63,764 nt of DNA from Pelagibius sp. (lineage in GTDB: Bacteria; Pseudomonadota; Alphaproteobacteria; Kiloniellales; Kiloniellaceae). The position numbers and the translations under genes were made by a program. Position 1 is the stretch's first letter; every line of letters starts with the position of its first letter. The stretch lies in contig NZ_JANQOI010000074.1 of assembly GCF_028289705.1 (NCBI RefSeq), positions 1 to 63,764 of the forward strand, written 5' to 3'. The notes under the pieces were generated by a model. The model was given only the letters and a program-made list of their open reading frames with translations. It made no database searches and was not told the DNA's origin. Positions 25,959-36,140 of this stretch are shown piece by piece.

Positions 25959-28900
25959 ATGCGCGCATTCAGATCTCAGGACGAGCGGGAGCAGACAGCA
26001 GGCAGCGAAGGACGTTTGCTGTTCGATCTGCGGGAGTCCTTCGCCGAATCCTTTGCCTATGATGTCTTTTCCTGGATCTCCATCCCGCCGAGCAAGGTCA
26101 GCTTCCGGCCCACGCAACCAGCGGAGCGCCAGGACAGCGAGCATAAGGGCATCGGTGCCCCCGAGACGGATGGGACGGAGGGCCCCGTCGCCCTTTACAC
26201 CACCACCAACTCCGACATCGCCATCACGACCATCGGCGAGATCGTGCCATTCGAGGGCGGCGGCGGGGCGAGCCCGGCCAGCAACACCTCCGGCCCGCTG
26301 ATCGACGTCGACGACTTCCGGGCCGACGCCCGCTTCGCCGGTGTCGACGGCAGCGGCTATTCGGTGGTGGTGCTCGACACCGGCATCGACCTGGATGACC
26401 CCTTCTTCGGCCCGGACAGCAACGGTGACGGCGTTTCCGACCGCATCGTCTACCACTACGACTTCGCCGACGGCGATGCGGACGCCAGCGATGTCGACGG
26501 CCACGGCTCCAACGTCACCAGCATCGCCGCCTCCTCCGACGGCACCTACACCGGCATGGCGCCGGGCGCCGACATCATCTCCCTGAAGGTCTTCACCAAC
26601 GCGGGCACGGGCAACTTCGGCTATGTTGAACAGGCCCTTCAGTGGGTGATCAACAACGCCGAAGCCTACAACATCGCCAGTGTCAACATGTCGCTGAGCG
26701 ACAGCGGCAACTACAGCACGGCCATCGGGCTCTATGGCATCGCCGACGAGCTCTCGGCGCTCGCCGCCATGAACGTGATCGTGGTTTCCGCCTCGGGGAA
26801 CGACTTCTACGAGGTCAATTCCATCCAGGGCGTCGCCTATCCCTCCGCCGACCCCAACTCGCTCTCCGTCGGTGCCGTCTATGACGCAGCCATTGGCACC
26901 GTCAGCTACTTGGGCGGAGCGGTCGCCCATTCGACCACCGCCGACCAGATCACCCCCTTCAGCCAGCGCGACCACGAACTCTCGGACATTTTCGCGCCCG
27001 GTGCCCCGATCACCGGTGCGGGAGCCGGGGCTGGGCTGGTCACCATGCATGGCACCAGCCAGGCCTCCCCCCATATCGCGGGCATCGCCGCCCTGGCGCA
27101 GCAGCTCGCCGAACAGGAACTGGGCCGCAAGCTGACGGTGACGGAGTTCACCGACCTGCTGGCCAGCAGCGGCGACAGCATCTTCGACGGCGACGACGAG
27201 AACGACAACGTCGCCAACACCAACATCGCCTACCAGCGGGTCAACGTGCTGGCGCTGGCCGAGGCGATCCTGGCGCTGGCCCCGCAGGAGCCGCGCGGCG
27301 AGACCTACTTCCAGGTCGCCGCCATCGACAAGACGAAGCCGGAAGGGGATGCCGGAACCACCTCCTTCTCCTTCGAGGTGATCCGCAGCGGCGATACCAC
27401 CGCAGCGGATACCATCGACTACAGCGTGGCCAGCAGCGGTGGCACCCCGGCCAATGCCAGCGATTTCCTCGGCGGCAGCTTCCCCAGCGGCAGCATCACC
27501 TTCGGCGTCGGTGAGACCAGCAAGATCGTCACCGTACAGGTGACCGGCGACTCGGAACTGGAAGCCGACGAAAGCTTCACCCTGAGCATCGCCAACGTTC
27601 CGGCCAACGGTCAGATCGTCGTGCCCGGCGACGAGGCGACGATTGCAAACGACGACACCCTGACGCCGGAGCCCGTCGTTCTGCTGCAGGCCGACTTCGA
27701 TCAGAACGGCGATACCGAGGGCTTCGTCTATGTCGACGGCCTCTTCGGCGGCGCCAATCCACAGGCCTATGCCGACGGCAGCTGGTCCGACCAGGCTCTA
27801 GGCGTCACGCTGGGCGGCCAGGACCGGAGCGACATCTTCGATATGTCCGGCGGCTGGCAGACCAGCTTCACCGTGGCGACGGAGTCCGAGGTCACCCTCT
27901 CCTTCGCCTATGTCCTGACCATTGATTCCGACTACGAGTCCAGCGAGTTCACCCAGGTTCTGGTCAGCATCGACGGCGGGCCGCCGGTCCTGGTCGACCA
28001 GCTCACCGGCGACGGCAACGGCGGCAGCGACCAGACCACCGGCCTACAGACCTTCACCCTGGCGTTGGGAAGTCTGGCGGCGGGCAGCTACAGCCTGGCC
28101 ATCGGCGCCTACAACAACAAAAAGACCTGGAGCAACGAGCAAAGCCAACTGACCATCGATGACGTGCTGGTCACCGGCGTGCCGACGGGGTCGCCGCCGC
28201 CACCGCCGACGATTGATACTTTCTTTGCCATCGCCGCCGAGGATGCGGTGAAGCCGGAAGGCCATCTGAGCACCACCGCCTACAGCTTTACGGTCACGCG
28301 CAGCGGCGACACCACCGCGCCGGGGTCGGTCGACTACGCAGTGACCGGCAGCGGCGTCGACGGCAACGATTTCGCCGGCGGGGTCCTCCCCAGCGGAACC
28401 CTTTCTTTCGCGGCCAATGAAACCAGCAAGATCCTGACCATCGACGTTGCCGGCGATGGCGAAATCGAGGTCGACGAGGGCTTCGGCGTCGTCCTCTCCA
28501 ACCCCTCGGCCGGGGCCGGGATCACCACCGCCGGCGCGATGGGCATCATCCTCAACGACGACCCCGCAACGGCGGCGACCTTCTACAACATCACCGCCCT
28601 GGACGCGGTGAAAGCGGAGGGCGACGCCGGCATCACCGACTTCACCTTCACCGTGGCGCGCAGCGGCGATACCTCGGCCGCCGGGACGGTCGACTATGCC
28701 GTGAACAGTCAAAGCGCTGGTCTGGACGATTTCCTGATCGGTGCATTGCCAAGCGGAACCCTCGACTTCGTGGCCGGGGAGACCAGCAAGACACTCACTA
28801 TCAGCGTGACGGGCGATACCGCCTTCGAGGCGGACGAAAGCTTCACCGTCGCCCTTTCCAATCCCTCCGGCGGCTCCGAAATCGTGACCGCCAGCGCCGA

Positions 28901-31900
28901 CGGCACGATCCTGAACGACGACCCGGCACCGCCGACGACAGTCATCTCAATCCTTGCAACCATCGACTCCCGCCAGCCCGAAGGCGATAGCGGCACGACC
29001 ACCTTCAGTTTCTCCGTCAATCGCTCTGGAGACACCTCCGGCGTCAACTCGGTGGACTATGCGGTTACCGGCGGCGTCGCGGATCTCTACGACTTCGCTG
29101 GCAGCCAGTTGCCGAGTGGCACCGTTACATTTGCTGCCGGCGAAACGACCAAGACGATCACAATGGAGGTCGCAGGCGACACGACGGTGGAGGGAGATGA
29201 GAGCTTCTCTGTATCGCTCAGCAATCCTACGGGTGGCGCTCAGGTAATTGGCAACGCAGCAACGGGAATCATCTTCGACGACGATACGGACTCGCCGACG
29301 GTTTCCTTCAAGATCACCGCGGACGCACAGGCGAGCGCGGAAGGCGACGACGGCGGGACCGCCTTCACCTTTACCGTTTGGCGCACCGGGGACCTTACCG
29401 CCCAAGCGTCGATCGACTACCAGGTGAGCAGCAGCGAAGCCGACGCTGACGATTTCATCGGCGCCGCCCTGCCCGGCGGCACGCTTACCTTTGTGCCCGG
29501 AGAGGTAACAAAAACACTCGCCATCGATGTGGCGGACGACACCGCCATCGAGGGTCAAGAAACCTTCACGGTCACGTTGGTCAATCCATCTGCCGGAGCC
29601 GGGATCGCCAAGGGAACTGCAAGTACCGTCATCGCCGACGACGATGCGATGGCCCATTTCGCGATTGCGCCGGTCGATGCCGTCAAGGCGGAAGGCGATG
29701 CTGGAACGACAGCTTTCACCTTCCTTGTGACACGCAGCGGCGACACCTCTTTCGCCGGGACCGTCGACTACGCGGTGACCGGAACTGAGGTCGACCGCGG
29801 CGATTTCGCCGGAGGCGTTATCCCCAGCGGAACTCTGGCCTTCGCCGCCGGCGAAACGAGCAAGACGATCACGGTAAACGTCTCGGGCAATCTGACCCAG
29901 GAGGGCAATGAGGACTTCACGGTCGAACTCTCCAACCCCTCGCCCGGCATCGCCGTCACCGTCGCCGCGGCCAACGGCACGATTCTCGACGACGACAACC
30001 TGGCGCCAACCACCTTCCTTGCCGTCACAGCCAAAGATGCCGAGAAGATCGAGGGAGACGTGGGGTCGACCCCCTTCATATTCACGGTGACGCGCAGTGG
30101 CGATACTTCGATCGGCGGGTCGGTCGACTATGCGGTGACCGGCGGGCAGGTTGACGGTAGCGACTTCGTTGGCGGCACTCTCCCCGCGGGAACAATGACT
30201 TTCGCCAGTGGCGAGGTCAGCAAAGATATCACAATCGAAGTCAATGGCGACGGCAGCAGAGAATTCGATGAGTCCTTCACAGTTACGCTCTTCAACCCTT
30301 CGGACGGATCGGAACTCACCAACGCCAACGCTGTCGGAACAATCCTCAAGGATGAGCCCTTCCTTGCAACCACCTTTATCGGGGTATCTGGCTCGGGTTC
30401 CGAGGTGCTTGAGGGCGATGACGGCACTACGGCTTACGAATTCACTTTCACCCGCAGTGGCGAGCTAGGCGCTGCCGAGACGGTGAATTATGTCGTCAGT
30501 AGTTTCGATGCCGATGGCAGCGACTTTGTCGGCGGTGAATTCCCAAGTGGATCGGTGTCATTCGCTGCCGGCCAGACAACCGCGATCCTCCCAATCGAGA
30601 TCGCTGGCGATACGGTCTTTGAGGCCAACGAATACTTCCGCGTGGACTTTGCGTCGACATCGCCCGGTTCACACGTAGTCAACCCCTCTGGTGGCGCCAC
30701 GATCCGCAACGATGATCAGACTTCCGCCACGACGTTCCTCTCGATTGAGTCATATAGGAGCGTCTCCCACGAGGGCCACGAGGGCATCGGAGAGCACAGC
30801 TTTAGGATCACCCGCAGCGGCGATTTGAGCGAGGCCGGATGGGCCGACTATGCCGTCTTTGGGTATGGCGATAACCCAGCACAAGCAACCGATTTCATCG
30901 GTGGTTTTCTACCGAGCGGGCGCATCGAATTTGCAGCGGGGGAGGAGAGCCAGATCCTGACGCTCTACATCCAGGGCGATCGGGAGTTTGAGCCCAGCGA
31001 GCAATTCGCTGTTTCGCTTACCGACACCTCCCCGAATTCCGTCGTCTCAGTCAATAATGCTGTCGGGCGGATCACCAGCGACGACAACTTGTCCGGTTTG
31101 AACTCCCTGTCGATCGCCGCCGTGGACGCGGTGAAGGCCGAGGGTGACGCGGGAACCACGAGCTTTACCTTTGCCGTGACCCGGGGTGGCGAGGCCTCGG
31201 GTGTCACCACTCTCGACTATCGGGTCGTTGCGGGTGACATCGACATTGACGATTTCGCCGGAGACCTTTGGCCGGAGGGAAGTCTGAGTTTCACCGATGG
31301 CGAGACCAGCAAGACCATCACCATCGAAGTCGCCGGCGATACCGATTTCGAGCTCTTCGAGGATTTCACGGTCGGGATCTTCAATGGCTCGGCAGACGCC
31401 CACTTCATAAACGCGCAGGCTGTCGGCACGATTCAGAATGACGATCCGGTTCCGGGGATTTCCGCCTTCGCGATCATCGCCGACGATGCGCAGAAGGCCG
31501 AAGGCAACACTGGAGCAACGCCCTTTACCTTCCTGGTCACGCGTTCCGGCGATACCTCGACCGGTGCATCCGTCAGCTACTCGATGACCCACTCGGTGGC
31601 CAACGACGGTGCGCTCGGCAGCGATTTCGTCGGTGGCTTCTGGCCCACCGGCCGACTCGACTTCGCGCCCGGTGAGACCAGCAAGGTTCTGACCATCGAT
31701 GTGCAAGGCGATTCGCTGGTCGAAAACGACGAGAATTTCACCGTTACGCTCAGTAATCCGTCTTTCAACGCGTCGATCACAACGGCCAGCGCCGACGCAA
31801 TCATTCTGAACGACGATGCCGAGCCTCCGGTTTCGTTCTTCTCGATCGTCCCCGTCGATGCGGTGAAGCAAGAGGGCGATGCCGGCACCACGGACTTCTC

Positions 31901-34900
31901 CTTCGTCATCTCGCGCAGCGGCGATCTGTCGCGCGCCGATCAGGTGGTGAACTATCAGGTCACTGGCGCTGACGTCGATGGCGCCGACTTCTCCACCGGC
32001 AATCTGCCGACCGGCGGCTTGACCTTCCTCGCCGGCGAAGCGAGTCGAACCATTACGATCCCCGTTGCCGGCGATACCGGGATCGAAGACGACGAAACCT
32101 TCTTCGTGACCATCACGACCCCATCGACGAGCGCCGACATCGACATCGGCAGTGCCGGCGGAACCATTCTCAACGACGACACACCGCCGTCGTCGTCGTT
32201 TGCGATCGCGGCCGACGATGCAGCGAAGGCCGAGGGCGACGCCGGGACCACGGCCTTCACCTTCACCGTGACGCGCACGGGCGACAGCAGTGCTGCCGGA
32301 TCGGTGGACTATGCCGTGAGCGGAAACGGCGCCACGGCCAGCGACTTCGCGGGCGGCAGCCTGCCCAACGGCACACTCTCATTCAACCCTGGTGAAACCA
32401 GCAAGACGCTGACCATCGATGTGCAGGGCGACACGCTCGTCGAATCCGACGAGGGCTTTACCGTCACCCTCAGCAACCCCTCCGCCGGCAGCGATATCAC
32501 GACGCCGACAGCAGCGGGCACAATCGTCAATGACGACTCAAACCGAGGGACCACCTATTTCTTCGCCTCGCGCTACGATGCGATAAAGACCGAGGGCGAC
32601 GGCGGCACCACCGCCTTTACCTTCCTCGTCACCCGCAGCGGCGATAAGACCGCGGTCGACACGATCGATTTCACGGTCACCGGAAGCGGCGCCAATCCGG
32701 CTTCCGCAGACGACTTTGCCGGCGGCGTCCTGCCCAGCGGCGTCATCACTTTCGCAGTCGGCGCGACCAGTCAGATCGTCACCATTCAGGTTGCCGGTGA
32801 CAGCCAGATCGAACCGGACGAGAACTTCACGCTCACCATCAGCAATCCGCCGCCGAACGGCCAGATCCAAAAACCCTCCGACGAAGCGACGATCGAGAAC
32901 GACGATTTCCCGCCGGGCGGGCCTTTCGAGATCATCGATGCCGACTTCAACGGTAGCTTCGCGGGGACCGAGGGCTTCACCTACGTCGAGGGCGTGTTCG
33001 GCGGCACAACCGATCCGACTCTCACCCGTGGCAACTGGACCGCGGCTGATATCACTGTGGTTCTCGGCGGCGGCAGCGACAGCACCCCGGTCTTCAACAT
33101 GACCGGCGGCTGGGAACGCAGCTTCACGCTCGACCAGGAAACGGAGGTCTCTCTCTCCTTCCTCTACGACATCATCCACGGGCGGAACCTCGAGGCCGAC
33201 GAATACACGCAAGTCCTGTTCAGCATCGACGGCGGGCCGGCGCAGTTCGTCGATCAGATCAGCGGCGGCGCAGGCAGCAGCGACGACTACATCGTTCCAC
33301 CCACGACCTACCAGGCAAACCTCGGCCTGCTCGGTCCCGGCACGCATACGCTGGTGATTGGCGGGCTCCTGAACAAGAAGGACGGCGCCGATGAGTACAG
33401 CACCATCGGAATCGATGACGTGCTGGTCACCGGGACTCTGCCCGCCCCGCCGGCGACCTTCCTCTCCATTGCCGCCAGCGACGCGGTGAAGGCCGAGGGT
33501 GACGCGGGCACCACCGCCTTCACCTTCACCGTCACGCGGTCAGGGGACACCGCGCAGGCCGGCAGCGTGGACTATGCCGTCACCAGCAGCCAGGCCGATG
33601 GCGGCGATTTCCTGGGCGGGATTCTGCCCAGCGGCACGGTGAGCTTTGCGGCCGGCGAGACCAGCAAGACCATTACTCTCGACGTTGCCGGCGACACCGA
33701 CTTCGAGAGCGACGAAGCCTTCACAGTCACCCTGTCCAATCCCTCCGCGGGCTTGGAGATCACCACCGCCAGCGCAGTGGGCACCATCCAGAACGACGAT
33801 CCGGCCCCACCGGCGACGTTCCTCGCCATCTCACCTGGCGATGCAGTAAAGGCCGAAGGTGACGTGGGCACCACCGCATTTACCTTCACCGTCACGCGGT
33901 CAGGGGACACCACGCAGGCCGGCAACGTGGACTATGCCGTCACCAGCAGCCAGGCCGATGGCGGCGATTTCCAGGGCGGGACCCTGCCCAGCGGCACGGT
34001 GAGCTTTGCGGCCGGCGAGACCAGCAAGACCATTACTCTCGACGTTACCGGCGACACCGACTTCGAGAGCGATGAAGCCTTTACCGTCACACTTTCGAAT
34101 CCCTCCGCCGGCTCGGAGATCACCACCGCCAGCGCAGCGGGCACCATCCTGAACGACGATCCGGCCCCGCCGGCGACCTTCTTCGCCATTGCCGCCGACG
34201 ACGCGGTAAAGGCCGAAGGCGATGCCGGTTCGACGGCCTTTACCTTCACCGTCACGCGGTCGGGAGATAGCTCGCAGGCCGGCACCATCGACTATGCCGT
34301 CACCAGTGCCGCGGCCGAAGGCGGCGACTTTGTCGGAGGTGTTCTGCCCAGCGGCAGCGTCAGCTTCGCCGCGGGAGAAATCAGCAAGACCCTGACTGTT
34401 CAGGTCGCCGGCGATACTCAGATCGAGGGCGACGAGGCCTTCACGGTCACCCTCTCCAACCCCTCGGCCGGCTCCGCCATAACCACGGCATCGGCCGGCG
34501 GCACCATCCTGAATGACGATTCCGATCCACCCGGTGGCGCCATCACGCTGATCGACGAAAGCTTCGACGGCACCGGCGACACCGGCGGCTTCTCGTACCA
34601 GGACGGCAGCTTCGGCGGCGCCGATCCGCAAAGCTACGCCGACGGCGCCTGGGCCGATGGCGCCTTGCGCATCGACATGGGTGGAATCGACAACTCCAAC
34701 GTCACCGACATGTCCGGCGGCTGGACCCGGGACTTCACTCTCGATGCCGAATCCGAGATCACGCTGTCCTTCCTCTATGAACTCGCTCAGTCCAACGGCT
34801 ACGAGTCCGACGAGGTCAGCCAGCTTCTGGTGAGCATCGACGGCGGACCGCCGATCCTGGTCAATTCCTTGACCGGCGACGGCAACGGCGGCGGGCCCCT

Positions 34901-36071
34901 GACGACCGGCCCCCAGACCTACAGCGCCATGCTCGGCGTGCTGGCAGCGGGCAGTCACAGCCTGACCATCGGCGGTTTCAACAACAAGAAGACCTGGAAC
35001 AACGAGGCGACGGAGCTGACCATCGACGACGTCTCCCTCGTCGCCACGCCGACCGCGCCGCCGGCGCCCATCGAAAGCAGCTTCGCAATCGCGCCGCTGG
35101 ATGCCGAGAAAGCGGAAGGCGACAGCGGCCCGACGGCGCTGAGCTTCACCGTGACCCGCAGCGGGGACCTCACGGCGGGCGCGAGCGTGGACTTCGCGGT
35201 CGCGGGCAGCGGCGCCAGTGCCGCCGATGCCGCGGACTTTGCCGGCGGCCTCTTGCCGGGCGGCAGCCTCAGCTTCGGCGCCGGCGAGAGCAGCCGCACC
35301 CTCATCGTCGAGGTCGCCGGCGACACCGACTTCGAAGGCGACGAGACGTTCCTGGTGACGCTGTCCAACCCCTCGCCGGGCAGCGATATCGTCACCGCCT
35401 CGGCGGGTGGCACCATCCTGAACGACGACAGCGCCCCGGTGGGACCGATTGTGCTGATCGATGCGGACTTCAATGCCAATGGCGACAGCGGCGGCTTCGT
35501 CTATGCCGACGGCACCTTCGGCGGCGCCAATCCGCAGGCCTATGCGGAGGGAAGCTGGCAGGACCAGGCGCTGACCATCGCACTCGGCGGCATCGACGGC
35601 AGCGACGTCCTCGACATCTCCGGTGCCTGGGAAAGCAGCTTCGTGCTCGCGACCGAGATGGATGTCACCCTGTCGTTCAGCTATGAGCTGATTCTGAGCC
35701 CGAACTTTGAGTCCGATGAGTTTGGTCAGGTGCTCTACAACCTCGACGGCGGCCCGGACGTGCTGGTCGACCAGGTCACCGGCAACGGCAATGGCGGCGC
35801 GGCGGACACCACCGGCCCGCAGAACTACCTAGTGGACCTGGGCTCCCTGGCGGCGGGAACCCACAGCATCGCCCTCGGCGGCCTCATCAACCAGAAGACC
35901 TTCTTCAACGAGTCCGCCGATCTCATCATCGATGACGTCCTGATCACCGGTGAGATGACGGTTGTCGCCGACGCTGGTGGGGCGGGCGGCGGCAGCCCCT
36001 GGCAGCCCCCCACGGCCGACCCCCTGGCACCCAGCCAGGAGACCGAGATCCTCACTCTCGCCGGCCTGTGA
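25959..36071 (+). CDS. Giant subtilisin-like protease with 18 Calx-beta modules and four unnamed beta modules
   Basis: The product has 3370 residues. Residues about 125-435 are an S8 subtilase domain with D140 (VVVLDTGID), H182 (DGHGSNVTS), oxyanion N281 (SASGND) and S367 (HGTSQASPH); a calcium-type DSNGDGVSD loop lies at 153-161. The rest is beta modules in this order: Calx-beta 1, module X1, Calx-beta 2-14, X2, Calx-beta 15-17, X3, Calx-beta 18, X4, then a Gly/Pro tail ending ETEILTLAGL. Each Calx-beta unit is about 115-120 residues and ends in NDD or a variant. There is no N-terminal Sec signal, so export is perhaps by a type I system using the C terminus; no transporter gene is adjacent. 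Likely a surface or secreted calcium-stiffened protease-adhesin. Function is inferred from domains only. Confidence 0.9.
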   Translation: MRAFRSQDEREQTAGSEGRLLFDLRESFAESFAYDVFSWISIPPSKVSFRPTQPAERQDSEHKGIGAPETDGTEGPVALYTTTNSDIAITTIGEIVPFEGGGGASPASNTSGPLIDVDDFRADARFAGVDGSGYSVVVLDTGIDLDDPFFGPDSNGDGVSDRIVYHYDFADGDADASDVDGHGSNVTSIAASSDGTYTGMAPGADIISLKVFTNAGTGNFGYVEQALQWVINNAEAYNIASVNMSLSDSGNYSTAIGLYGIADELSALAAMNVIVVSASGNDFYEVNSIQGVAYPSADPNSLSVGAVYDAAIGTVSYLGGAVAHSTTADQITPFSQRDHELSDIFAPGAPITGAGAGAGLVTMHGTSQASPHIAGIAALAQQLAEQELGRKLTVTEFTDLLASSGDSIFDGDDENDNVANTNIAYQRVNVLALAEAILALAPQEPRGETYFQVAAIDKTKPEGDAGTTSFSFEVIRSGDTTAADTIDYSVASSGGTPANASDFLGGSFPSGSITFGVGETSKIVTVQVTGDSELEADESFTLSIANVPANGQIVVPGDEATIANDDTLTPEPVVLLQADFDQNGDTEGFVYVDGLFGGANPQAYADGSWSDQALGVTLGGQDRSDIFDMSGGWQTSFTVATESEVTLSFAYVLTIDSDYESSEFTQVLVSIDGGPPVLVDQLTGDGNGGSDQTTGLQTFTLALGSLAAGSYSLAIGAYNNKKTWSNEQSQLTIDDVLVTGVPTGSPPPPPTIDTFFAIAAEDAVKPEGHLSTTAYSFTVTRSGDTTAPGSVDYAVTGSGVDGNDFAGGVLPSGTLSFAANETSKILTIDVAGDGEIEVDEGFGVVLSNPSAGAGITTAGAMGIILNDDPATAATFYNITALDAVKAEGDAGITDFTFTVARSGDTSAAGTVDYAVNSQSAGLDDFLIGALPSGTLDFVAGETSKTLTISVTGDTAFEADESFTVALSNPSGGSEIVTASADGTILNDDPAPPTTVISILATIDSRQPEGDSGTTTFSFSVNRSGDTSGVNSVDYAVTGGVADLYDFAGSQLPSGTVTFAAGETTKTITMEVAGDTTVEGDESFSVSLSNPTGGAQVIGNAATGIIFDDDTDSPTVSFKITADAQASAEGDDGGTAFTFTVWRTGDLTAQASIDYQVSSSEADADDFIGAALPGGTLTFVPGEVTKTLAIDVADDTAIEGQETFTVTLVNPSAGAGIAKGTASTVIADDDAMAHFAIAPVDAVKAEGDAGTTAFTFLVTRSGDTSFAGTVDYAVTGTEVDRGDFAGGVIPSGTLAFAAGETSKTITVNVSGNLTQEGNEDFTVELSNPSPGIAVTVAAANGTILDDDNLAPTTFLAVTAKDAEKIEGDVGSTPFIFTVTRSGDTSIGGSVDYAVTGGQVDGSDFVGGTLPAGTMTFASGEVSKDITIEVNGDGSREFDESFTVTLFNPSDGSELTNANAVGTILKDEPFLATTFIGVSGSGSEVLEGDDGTTAYEFTFTRSGELGAAETVNYVVSSFDADGSDFVGGEFPSGSVSFAAGQTTAILPIEIAGDTVFEANEYFRVDFASTSPGSHVVNPSGGATIRNDDQTSATTFLSIESYRSVSHEGHEGIGEHSFRITRSGDLSEAGWADYAVFGYGDNPAQATDFIGGFLPSGRIEFAAGEESQILTLYIQGDREFEPSEQFAVSLTDTSPNSVVSVNNAVGRITSDDNLSGLNSLSIAAVDAVKAEGDAGTTSFTFAVTRGGEASGVTTLDYRVVAGDIDIDDFAGDLWPEGSLSFTDGETSKTITIEVAGDTDFELFEDFTVGIFNGSADAHFINAQAVGTIQNDDPVPGISAFAIIADDAQKAEGNTGATPFTFLVTRSGDTSTGASVSYSMTHSVANDGALGSDFVGGFWPTGRLDFAPGETSKVLTIDVQGDSLVENDENFTVTLSNPSFNASITTASADAIILNDDAEPPVSFFSIVPVDAVKQEGDAGTTDFSFVISRSGDLSRADQVVNYQVTGADVDGADFSTGNLPTGGLTFLAGEASRTITIPVAGDTGIEDDETFFVTITTPSTSADIDIGSAGGTILNDDTPPSSSFAIAADDAAKAEGDAGTTAFTFTVTRTGDSSAAGSVDYAVSGNGATASDFAGGSLPNGTLSFNPGETSKTLTIDVQGDTLVESDEGFTVTLSNPSAGSDITTPTAAGTIVNDDSNRGTTYFFASRYDAIKTEGDGGTTAFTFLVTRSGDKTAVDTIDFTVTGSGANPASADDFAGGVLPSGVITFAVGATSQIVTIQVAGDSQIEPDENFTLTISNPPPNGQIQKPSDEATIENDDFPPGGPFEIIDADFNGSFAGTEGFTYVEGVFGGTTDPTLTRGNWTAADITVVLGGGSDSTPVFNMTGGWERSFTLDQETEVSLSFLYDIIHGRNLEADEYTQVLFSIDGGPAQFVDQISGGAGSSDDYIVPPTTYQANLGLLGPGTHTLVIGGLLNKKDGADEYSTIGIDDVLVTGTLPAPPATFLSIAASDAVKAEGDAGTTAFTFTVTRSGDTAQAGSVDYAVTSSQADGGDFLGGILPSGTVSFAAGETSKTITLDVAGDTDFESDEAFTVTLSNPSAGLEITTASAVGTIQNDDPAPPATFLAISPGDAVKAEGDVGTTAFTFTVTRSGDTTQAGNVDYAVTSSQADGGDFQGGTLPSGTVSFAAGETSKTITLDVTGDTDFESDEAFTVTLSNPSAGSEITTASAAGTILNDDPAPPATFFAIAADDAVKAEGDAGSTAFTFTVTRSGDSSQAGTIDYAVTSAAAEGGDFVGGVLPSGSVSFAAGEISKTLTVQVAGDTQIEGDEAFTVTLSNPSAGSAITTASAGGTILNDDSDPPGGAITLIDESFDGTGDTGGFSYQDGSFGGADPQSYADGAWADGALRIDMGGIDNSNVTDMSGGWTRDFTLDAESEITLSFLYELAQSNGYESDEVSQLLVSIDGGPPILVNSLTGDGNGGGPLTTGPQTYSAMLGVLAAGSHSLTIGGFNNKKTWNNEATELTIDDVSLVATPTAPPAPIESSFAIAPLDAEKAEGDSGPTALSFTVTRSGDLTAGASVDFAVAGSGASAADAADFAGGLLPGGSLSFGAGESSRTLIVEVAGDTDFEGDETFLVTLSNPSPGSDIVTASAGGTILNDDSAPVGPIVLIDADFNANGDSGGFVYADGTFGGANPQAYAEGSWQDQALTIALGGIDGSDVLDISGAWESSFVLATEMDVTLSFSYELILSPNFESDEFGQVLYNLDGGPDVLVDQVTGNGNGGAADTTGPQNYLVDLGSLAAGTHSIALGGLINQKTFFNESADLIIDDVLITGEMTVVADAGGAGGGSPWQPPTADPLAPSQETEILTLAGL
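27658..28215 (+). other. Module X1 of the giant protein
   Basis: First copy of a ~180-residue beta-rich module. It opens with a DFDQNGDTEGF calcium-like stretch and FGGANPQAYADGSW, continues through SFAYVL and SIDGGPPVLVDQLTG-DGNGG, and closes with NNKKTW and LTIDDVLVTG. A Pro-rich linker follows. Confidence 0.7.
32905..33455 (+). other. Module X2 of the giant protein
   Basis: The most diverged copy: DADFNGSF..GTEGFTYVEG, FGGTTDPTLTRGNW, SFLYDII, SIDGGPAQFVDQ and GIDDVLVTG are retained. The DGNGG loop is replaced by GGAGSSDD. Confidence 0.7.
33455..34175 (+). repeat. Near-identical tandem duplication of Calx-beta modules 15 and 16
   Basis: Two adjacent units with an exact 360-bp period (for example 33541 against 33901) differ at only scattered bases, much more alike than any other pair I compared in the gene. 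This marks a recent unit duplication. Confidence 0.85.
34520..35070 (+). other. Module X3 of the giant protein
   Basis: Copy with DESFDGTGDTGGFSYQDG, FGGADPQSYADGAW, SFLYELAQ, SIDGGPPILVNSLTG-DGNGG, FNNKKTWNNE and LTIDDVSLV. Closest in pattern to X1 and X4. Confidence 0.7.
35430..35960 (+). other. Module X4 of the giant protein
   Basis: Last copy, at the C-terminal end: DADFNANGDSGGFVYADG, FGGANPQAYAEGSW, SFSYELI, NLDGGPDVLVDQVTG-NGNGG, LINQKTFFNE and LIIDDVLITG. Only a short Gly/Pro-rich tail follows. Confidence 0.7.
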
Positions 36072-36140
36072 TCTGGCCCAGAGACGACCGCCCTGTCGGT
36101 CATGGCATAGACGTCACCGAGTCCCAGCCCTAGCCTTATT

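Noticed and set aside
27298-35430. CRISPR-like or satellite array
   Set aside because: The ~360-bp periodicity is coding Calx-beta modules with diverged sequence, not short repeats with spacers.
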